The position numbers and the translations under genes were made by a program. DNA of 55,100 nt. It comes from a bacterium UBP2_UBA2255 (GTDB lineage Bacteria > Edwardsbacteria > AC1 > EtOH8). The notes below the pieces were generated by a model, which saw only the letters and a program-made list of their open reading frames with translations, searched no databases and had not been told where the DNA came from. Positions 50,517-55,100 of the stretch are shown piece by piece. The stretch is from assembly GCA_002347565.1 (NCBI GenBank), contig DDXR01000014.1, forward strand, positions 1-55,100, in the 5' to 3' direction. The stretch's first letter is position 1, and every line of letters starts with the position of its first letter.

Positions 50517-50900
50517 TTATTCGTCGTTACAGGGGGGCCGCAGGGGTTCCCTGGCAGTCGACAACGCCAGATTGACCCCCGGCACCGGATAACCTATACC
50601 AGGATAGTAAAATGAGGCTCTGGCCCATTTGTTCGGAGCGACATTCACTGTCAAATAGTAAGTACCAGCCGGCTCACTCCCGCGGATCTCGTACAGACCC
50701 TCGGTCGTCGATGGGAATGAGCTGAGCCGGTAGCACCATCCCGAGTTGTACAGCTTCACGGTGGCGCCGGACACCGGCGCGCCGTTGTAGGTGATGGTCC
50801 CTGTGACGATTTGGGGAGCCTTCTCCTCGGCGAATGCCATATTGTTCGCGAGGCCGATGATGGCCGCGATGATGGCGATGGTCACCAGGATCTTTTTCAT
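50517..50900 (-). CDS. Small exported carboxypeptidase-regulatory-like protein
   Basis: This 127-residue protein has a signal peptide (MKKILVTIAIIAAIIGLANNMAFAEE) and one beta-sandwich of the CarboxypepD_reg/transthyretin-like type (IVTGTITYNGAPVSGATVKLYNSG...TEGLYEIRGSEPAGTYYLTVNVAPNKW...). These are Ig-like modules found on the surface of FCB bacteria. The tail is Pro-rich (YYPGIGYPVPGVNL) and ends EPLRPPCNDE with a single Cys. AAAGGA lies 7 bases upstream of ATG 50900. It follows the fusion gene by about 90 bases in the same direction. Confidence 0.82.
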   Translation of the reverse strand: MKKILVTIAIIAAIIGLANNMAFAEEKAPQIVTGTITYNGAPVSGATVKLYNSGWCYRLSSFPSTTEGLYEIRGSEPAGTYYLTVNVAPNKWARASFYYPGIGYPVPGVNLALSTAREPLRPPCNDE

Positions 50901-50990
50901 TCGATGTCCTTTCTGTTTTTGACGTGCTGCTGCTTTTCCTCGTGCGTCTTGTCTCCGGGGTGACTGCAAATACCGGTTGCATTGATACGC

Positions 50991-52226
50991 TTACTGCATG
51001 CGCCCTCCTGTTCGGCTTAACTGTTCGATGATGATGCGTATCGCCTCGATGCCGTCGGCAAGTTTTCCGTTGAAAAGAGCTACCGGCAATCCCCTGGTGG
51101 AGACCCCTGTCTTCCGCTGAGCGGTCACCAACTTGCCGTAGTTTTCGGGTACGGAGACGTCCACCAGCTCCAGCCGCAGGTTTCCTCTTTTCTCCAGCGG
51201 CGCCAGGGCGTCGGTGATCAGCCGGTGGCAGTCGGGGCAGCCGGGCGCATAGTACAAGGTGAGCAGCGGGAGGTGTCTCGTTCCGGCCTTATGCGCCGGC
51301 CGTGGTGCCTGAAGAGACGCCAATTCCCGTCCCGGCATCCCACGGATGCGGAAATGGATGTCGACGATGTAGGCCATGTCCAGGTCCTGGGGATGGATGG
51401 AATCGAGAGTTTCCTGCGTATGTCGAAAAGCATGTTCGCTCCCGCTATATTCGATGATGCTCACGCACCGCCCGCCCTGCCCCATTTGGGCGACCATTCG
51501 GGAAGCCTTGGACCTGGCTGAGTCCAGTCGGCTGATATCGCCGCCGTGCAACAGGATCACCGCCCGGGACGGGTCGCAGCACTCGAGAAACAGTTGTTCC
51601 TGCCCGGCATCGAGGTAGGACACCACCACGATTGCAGAGACCGAGGCCGGTGCGCGCTCTGCCACGCGGATCAACGCCGCGACCGGATCCTCCACCGCGA
51701 TCCCCGGTGGGATCCCCGCCGGACAAAGCGCATGGAGCGATGTTTCCGAGACGGCTCCGGTGACCAAGATCGAACCCCACTGCTTGGAGATGATGCGGGC
51801 GGCGCTAGCCAGGGCTCGACCATCGCATGTCAGGTTGCAGTTCACCCAGGGCAGGGAATCCGGTTTCCCCAGGATGGTAAAGAAATCGGGGCCATTAATC
51901 AGATCGAGCGGACCAACTGCGATGGCGTCGAATTGGAACGACGGCAGTAGGCGGAAACACAGGGAGTCGGCAGCGATGTCTGGATAATAGTTGTTGAGCC
52001 AATTACCCGGGGATACCAGGGCTGCGGCGGCGTGCCCGGAACGGATCCCGTCGATATGCGCTTTCAGACGGGCGACGCCCCCCTTCCGCCCGCCCCCGCA
52101 GTCGCATTCCTGCAACAGGCCGGTCAGGGGGCTGTGGTACGCTATTGTACAGGGCGCCGCAGAAACCAAGGATGCCGACGTCAACATGAACAAGAGGAGG
52201 TATGCTGTTTGTCTAACGAGTGTCAT
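50991..52226 (-). CDS. Exported metallophosphatase-like/thioredoxin-like fusion
   Basis: This 411-residue protein has a signal peptide (residues 1-23, ...SASLVSAA). A domain of about 260 residues follows, resembling the UshA-like 5'-nucleotidase/metallophosphatase fold: SPLTGLLQECDCGGGRKGGVARLKAHID has the usual Cys-rich loop, with SFQFDAIAVGPLDL, VNCNLTCDG and ILLHGGDISRLDS later. The usual metal-binding D-x-H and N-H-(D/E) motifs are not clear, so the phosphatase may be inactive. The C-terminal 95 residues look thioredoxin-like (LTLYYAPGCPDCHRLITDAL, CxxC at C335/C338 approx.). It would act in the periplasm. No good SD is visible. It is at the edge of AT-rich DNA. Confidence 0.75.
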   Translation of the reverse strand: MTLVRQTAYLLLFMLTSASLVSAAPCTIAYHSPLTGLLQECDCGGGRKGGVARLKAHIDGIRSGHAAAALVSPGNWLNNYYPDIAADSLCFRLLPSFQFDAIAVGPLDLINGPDFFTILGKPDSLPWVNCNLTCDGRALASAARIISKQWGSILVTGAVSETSLHALCPAGIPPGIAVEDPVAALIRVAERAPASVSAIVVVSYLDAGQEQLFLECCDPSRAVILLHGGDISRLDSARSKASRMVAQMGQGGRCVSIIEYSGSEHAFRHTQETLDSIHPQDLDMAYIVDIHFRIRGMPGRELASLQAPRPAHKAGTRHLPLLTLYYAPGCPDCHRLITDALAPLEKRGNLRLELVDVSVPENYGKLVTAQRKTGVSTRGLPVALFNGKLADGIEAIRIIIEQLSRTGGRMQ

Positions 52227-52968
52227 GATGGATCGTTTCGTTCTCTCATCTGGAGCGTATTTGCCGGTTCTGTGGTCAACAACCTGCCATTGGGGCCCAT
52301 GGTGCCCTCCTGATAATCCATGCGTCACCGGCATTAGTTTTGGAGTCCCGGTCACATTCCACGCGCTATCCTTGTTCTACGTTACGATCGATCAATGGCA
52401 GATAATTGACAACGACTTCCCTGTAAGTGCTTCCCAAGAAACGTCGCTTGACATGAATCATAATGTATTTATAAACAGGCATCACGAACTAATGCAGACC
52501 GGTGTATGTTGTTCTTCGTTTTAAATTATTGCATACGCCATGCCAAAAAACATGATCATTTATATACGATCATGTAATGCATTAATATATTGAACGTTAT
52601 AACATTTTTTTTACTTTTTTATTTGATCGGAACTGCTCGTTGCATCACCATATGTAAATAATAGTTTACTTCGGTTAATGGGTATAAAAGTGTTTCTCCA
52701 TGATAATCAATCAGTTATAGCATTTAGAATATGTAAACAATTATTTATTACGACCTTTGGGCCAAGAATGTTATATATCTCTAACATTTTGTTTTTATAT
52801 TAGTTATAAAGACAACATTTGTTATCTTTTTAACATTTCCGAAAGCGAATGACTACGGCCTTACGGCCGTAGCATCAGGGTCGAGGTTTCAGACTAGTTC
52901 TGTCCTGCTGCATAGGAACCACTGCATCTATGCCCTTACGGACATAGTATTACGTCGGTAGAAATAAA
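52227..52968. other. AT-rich stretch without a recognisable gene
   Basis: About 740 bp becomes strongly AT-rich after 52340, unlike the rest of the window. Open frames are short and stop-rich. Seen features are a plus-strand promoter-like TTGACA-16-TATAAA (52448-52475), a hairpin ACATGATC...GATCATGT (52550-52575) and the two CCTTACGG hairpins at 52853-52947. Promoter-like matches are expected by chance in AT-rich DNA. It looks like foreign or decayed DNA. Confidence 0.6.
52853..52947. repeat. Two matched hairpins with TTAC loops
   Basis: CTACGGCC-TTAC-GGCCGTAG (52853-52872, perfect) and CTATGCCC-TTAC-GGACATAG (52928-52947, one C-A mismatch) share CC-TTAC-GG tips, size and orientation, 55 bases apart. 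They may be ends or sites of a mobile or REP-like element. Confidence 0.55.
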
Positions 52969-53127
52969 ATGCTATCACTTGTACCAAAGTTAAGAATAGC
53001 TACTACTGATTCTGAGAAAAACACGCTTCAGAACGCCATCACCGCCACAGATCGGCAGATTGACGAGCTGGTGTACGAGTTATACGGGTTGTCGAAGGAA
53101 GAAATAGAACTGGTTGAAAAAAGCTGA
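52969..53127 (+). pseudogene. Orphan C-terminal tail of a restriction-modification enzyme
   Basis: A 52-residue frame starting MLSLVPKLRIATTD and ending TATDRQIDELVYELYGLS followed by KEEIELVEKS. The I-D-x-L-V-Y-E-L-Y-G-L-(T/S)-x-E-E-I-x-x-V-E tail is a hallmark of the C-terminus of type IIG/adenine-specific DNA methyltransferase-endonuclease proteins, normally about 1000 residues. Nothing of the methyltransferase core is upstream. So it is a remnant of a lost system, or, less likely, a free small protein. Confidence 0.72.
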
Positions 53128-53130
53128 CGC

Positions 53131-53230
53131 AACGCCCCTTCCCTCGCGGGGAAGGGGTTGGGGTTAGGTCTGCGAGGCGGCACAACCCTCTTAAACACAC
53201 CCCTTATGCCCCTCTTCCATAGAGGGAACA
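53131..53230 (-). repeat. Interspersed intergenic repeat, copy C (inverted)
   Basis: On the minus strand this copy has CCCTCTATGGAAGAGGG (53226-53210), then CTAACCCCAACCCC and the G/C hairpin (53157-53135). The layout is that of copies A and B. It begins 4 bases after the remnant of the restriction enzyme. Confidence 0.72.
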
Positions 53231-53236
53231 ATAGAA

Positions 53237-53260
53237 AAGCCCCGTTTTGCGACGGGGCTT
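53237..53260 (-). terminator. Terminator of the TonB-dependent receptor gene
   Basis: AAGCCCCGT-TTTGCG-ACGGGGCTT; on the minus strand it is followed by TTCTATTGTT. It lies 77 bases past the receptor stop. Confidence 0.8.
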
Positions 53261-53337
53261 CTAGTTTGGACGTTCACCTGTATAATCCCAACCATCCGGC
53301 TTTCCTGGCTTCCTTAGAGAAATCATACGAGTGCCTG

Positions 53338-55100
53338 TTAAAACTCCAGCACAACCCCCCCGATGATCATCCTGCCGAACTGGTACACCTCGGTCCTGGT
53401 CCCGTCCCCGTTGTACTGGTAGCCCCACAGGTTTTTGGTGTTGAACACGTTCTCCACCTCGAAGTACGTCAGCAAACTGAGCTTGGAGTAGAACCAGCGC
53501 CGCTGGATGTGGATGTCGAACCTGCGGTAGGGGTTCATCCGGGCCGAGTTCACCGCCTGGTCCGGGTCGACGGTCCAGCGCCGCCACTCGCGGTGGTAGG
53601 TCTGCGGCGTGTAGGGCTTGCCGCCCAGGTAGCGGAATCGGAACGAGGCCTCGCTTTGGTCGGCCGGCAGCAGCGGTAAAAAGGCCAGCGTCTTGTACCA
53701 CAGCGCCGGGCGCATCTTCTGGAACCACGGTTTCTTGTTGAATTCCACCCGGTAGCCGGCGATCAGCGTCGCCACGTGCCGGTAGTCGAAGTCCCAGTCG
53801 AATTCCCTGGAGTTGTCGCGGGGGTCGCGGGCCCGGGCGATCGAGTACGAGTAGCTGGCCGTGCCCCACAGGTTATCCTTCACCTTTTTCTGCAGGAAGA
53901 ACTCCAGCCCCTTGGCGTATCCCCGACCCGCGTTGACGAAGCCCAGGCTGAGGTCGTGGGGGTCGGCCGTGGTGTCGCTGGCCAGCACCGGCACGTCGCG
54001 GTAGTCCTTGTAGTAGGCCTCGACGTTGCACTTGATGTCCTCGGCGAGCAGGTGCTCGACGCCGGCCACTATTTGATCGGTGTACTTGTGGCGCAGCGAG
54101 CTGCCCAGCGTGTCGATCGACAGCTGGTACCAGTCGGGCGACTGGTAGTGCCGGCCGTAGGAGAGGTTGAGGTCGGTGGCCCCGGTGAGGTGGAAGCTGG
54201 AGCCGATCCGCGGGGAGACCACGCCGCGCGAGGTGTAGGCCAGGTAGTCGTAGCGCAGTCCGGTGTTGACGGTCAGCCGCGGCCCGTAGTTGTGCTTGTA
54301 CTGGACGTAGCCGCCGCCCTTCCAGGTGCCGGCGTCGCGCCGGGCGAAGAACTCGGTGACGGTCCCGGTGGGGACGGTGTCGTAGGGGAGCTCTGCGGGA
54401 TCGGCCGTGTGGTACAGGTAGTACTCGAGCGTGTCGGCCTTGGCCGCCATGTCGTGCCAGAACTGGGGCCGGCGGAGATAGAGCCCGGCCGACAGCTCGT
54501 CCTTGCCCCAGGGCACGACGGTGGCGTCCAGCTTGAGCGCGTTGTCGAACTCCAGAGAGCGGTTGTGGTAGAGCTCGGTCCCCAGCGTGTCCGCGACCAG
54601 GACGTTCCAGCGGTTTTTGGTGCGGGAGAGCGTGGCCTGGGCGTGCCCGTTTCGTAGTTGATAGGCCAGCGTGGCGCCGGCCGCGTACTGCGAGCCGCGC
54701 GAGTCGACCACCTCGTCGGACTCGTCGTCGAAGTCCTGGCCCGGGTCGATCCGGATCCCGTCGCTGCCGAAGATGCCGATGGCGGAGAGCTTCAGCCGCG
54801 GCGACAGCTGCCAGGCGGCCTTGCCCTGCAGGTCGTAGTAGGTGGGGATGGCGGTCAGCCCGAAGCTGGAGGCGATCAGGGACAAATAGCTCTTGCGGGC
54901 CGAGAACAGGTAGCTGCCCCGTCCGGCCGGCCCCTCCACCGTGGCGCCCAGGCCGGCCATGCCCAGGTCGGCCTTGGCATGGAAGCGGTCGGAGGCGCCC
55001 TCGCGGTACTTGATGTCCATCACCGAGCTGGCCTTGTCCCCGTAGCGGGCCGGGAAGGCGCCGGCGGTGAAGTCGACCTGGCGCACGAAGTCGGTGTTGA
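53338..55100 (-). CDS. TonB-dependent receptor, N-terminus outside the window
   Basis: The frame is open to the right edge, leaving about 587 residues. The first visible part, DFVRQVDFTAGAFPARYGDKASSVMDIKYREG, is the end of the plug domain (the usual 'V.xGg.pAryGd..ssVi.i'). The rest is a large outer-membrane barrel of amphipathic strands with long loops (SRNKSRFHLTGATDLNLSYGRHYQSPDWY in part) ending VYQFGRMIIGGVVLEF, the aromatic C-terminal strand. TonB box, carboxypeptidase-like N-terminal domain and signal peptide lie outside the window. The substrate cannot be inferred. CarboxypepD-type receptors of this kind are common in FCB bacteria. Confidence 0.92.
   Translation of the reverse strand, partial: NTDFVRQVDFTAGAFPARYGDKASSVMDIKYREGASDRFHAKADLGMAGLGATVEGPAGRGSYLFSARKSYLSLIASSFGLTAIPTYYDLQGKAAWQLSPRLKLSAIGIFGSDGIRIDPGQDFDDESDEVVDSRGSQYAAGATLAYQLRNGHAQATLSRTKNRWNVLVADTLGTELYHNRSLEFDNALKLDATVVPWGKDELSAGLYLRRPQFWHDMAAKADTLEYYLYHTADPAELPYDTVPTGTVTEFFARRDAGTWKGGGYVQYKHNYGPRLTVNTGLRYDYLAYTSRGVVSPRIGSSFHLTGATDLNLSYGRHYQSPDWYQLSIDTLGSSLRHKYTDQIVAGVEHLLAEDIKCNVEAYYKDYRDVPVLASDTTADPHDLSLGFVNAGRGYAKGLEFFLQKKVKDNLWGTASYSYSIARARDPRDNSREFDWDFDYRHVATLIAGYRVEFNKKPWFQKMRPALWYKTLAFLPLLPADQSEASFRFRYLGGKPYTPQTYHREWRRWTVDPDQAVNSARMNPYRRFDIHIQRRWFYSKLSLLTYFEVENVFNTKNLWGYQYNGDGTRTEVYQFGRMIIGGVVLEF

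Noticed and set aside
51991..52524. A 177-codon plus-strand frame at the start of the AT-rich stretch
   Set aside because: It begins antisense to the metallophosphatase/thioredoxin fusion, lacks an SD and crosses the composition change; probably chance.
680..53230. The repeat copies as parts of a CRISPR array
   Set aside because: Only three dispersed copies, about 100 bp long, two-hairpin structure and no regular spacers.
1..55100. tRNA or rRNA genes
   Set aside because: No cloverleaf with TTCGA-type arm or conserved rRNA segment was recognised by eye; a covariance-model search would settle this.

Overview
The window is GC-rich (roughly two thirds G+C by eye) and gene-dense, and it comes from a Gram-negative-type bacterium. 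It holds a TonB-dependent receptor, a small outer-membrane-barrel candidate, a C39-peptidase ABC transporter with a HlyD partner, and a giant secreted protein ending in a T9SS/FlgD-like C-terminal tail. It also holds a complete Bat (aerotolerance) operon and a serine-palmitoyltransferase-like enzyme. This mix fits the FCB superphylum, probably one of its uncultivated GC-rich candidate lineages. That placement is inference: no rRNA or marker gene is present.

Layout. 1-8.4 kb holds mostly independent genes: a truncated exported protein, an inositol-monophosphatase-family gene lying between two direct copies of an intergenic repeat, a TauE/SafE permease with a probable leaderless transcript, a zincin-type metalloprotease, a 1280-residue TPR protein, an isoprenylcysteine-methyltransferase-like membrane protein and a macro-domain protein. 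8.4-16.3 kb (minus) is a two-gene operon of a 2314-residue secreted beta-propeller/Big_5 protein and a FecR-domain protein. 16.3-25.4 kb (plus) is a lipid-anchored-looking alpha/beta hydrolase followed by the MoxR-DUF58-(membrane protein)-BatA-BatB/TPR-BatD-BatE operon, whose genes mostly overlap by 1-4 bases. 25.4-26.2 kb is an AT-rich, probably transferred methyltransferase gene. 26.2-30.8 kb (minus) is a compact operon acpS-nnrDE-half-size TauE-fmdB-pdxA-ftsE-like.

30.9-38.9 kb (plus) is a PCAT/HlyD export pair run on with an extended SDR, RsmI and a barrel-like protein, followed by a separately promoted serine-palmitoyltransferase-like gene and a GIN-domain protein. 39.3-43.9 kb has a TMEM43-like protein facing two tandem, paralogous 30-31-residue hydrophobic peptides. 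These are followed by an ECF sigma factor, its zf-HC2 anti-sigma factor, a bactofilin-like membrane protein and a PspC protein: an envelope-stress-like module. 43.9-50.2 kb (minus) has a TPR protein with four copies of a KFSDILEL motif, and an overlapping pair of a GAF-GAF-HD-GYP protein and a CHASE2 nucleotide cyclase, so degradation and synthesis of cyclic nucleotides are encoded together. 50.2-53.3 kb is rearranged: an orphan sorting-tail remnant, a small carboxypeptidase-regulatory-like exported protein, a metallophosphatase/thioredoxin fusion, about 740 bp of AT-rich DNA without a recognisable gene, and the orphan C-terminal tail of a restriction-modification enzyme beside two matched hairpins and the third repeat copy. 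The right edge cuts a TonB-dependent receptor.

The most unusual element is the pair of micropeptides at 40.62-40.89 kb. They share D-x-G-G-L-I-P-x-A-V-x-x-A-L-x-V-F-x-A-L, sit between a 12-bp palindrome and a clear terminator, and lie just ahead of an ECF sigma operon. Their GG motif permits, without proving, a link to the C39 exporter about 6-10 kb away. Promoters throughout are sigma-70-like with strict 17-bp spacing, and many have TTGTGC or TTTTGT just before the -10. Coordinates of start codons are my choices from Shine-Dalgarno (SD) spacing and overlap with neighbours.
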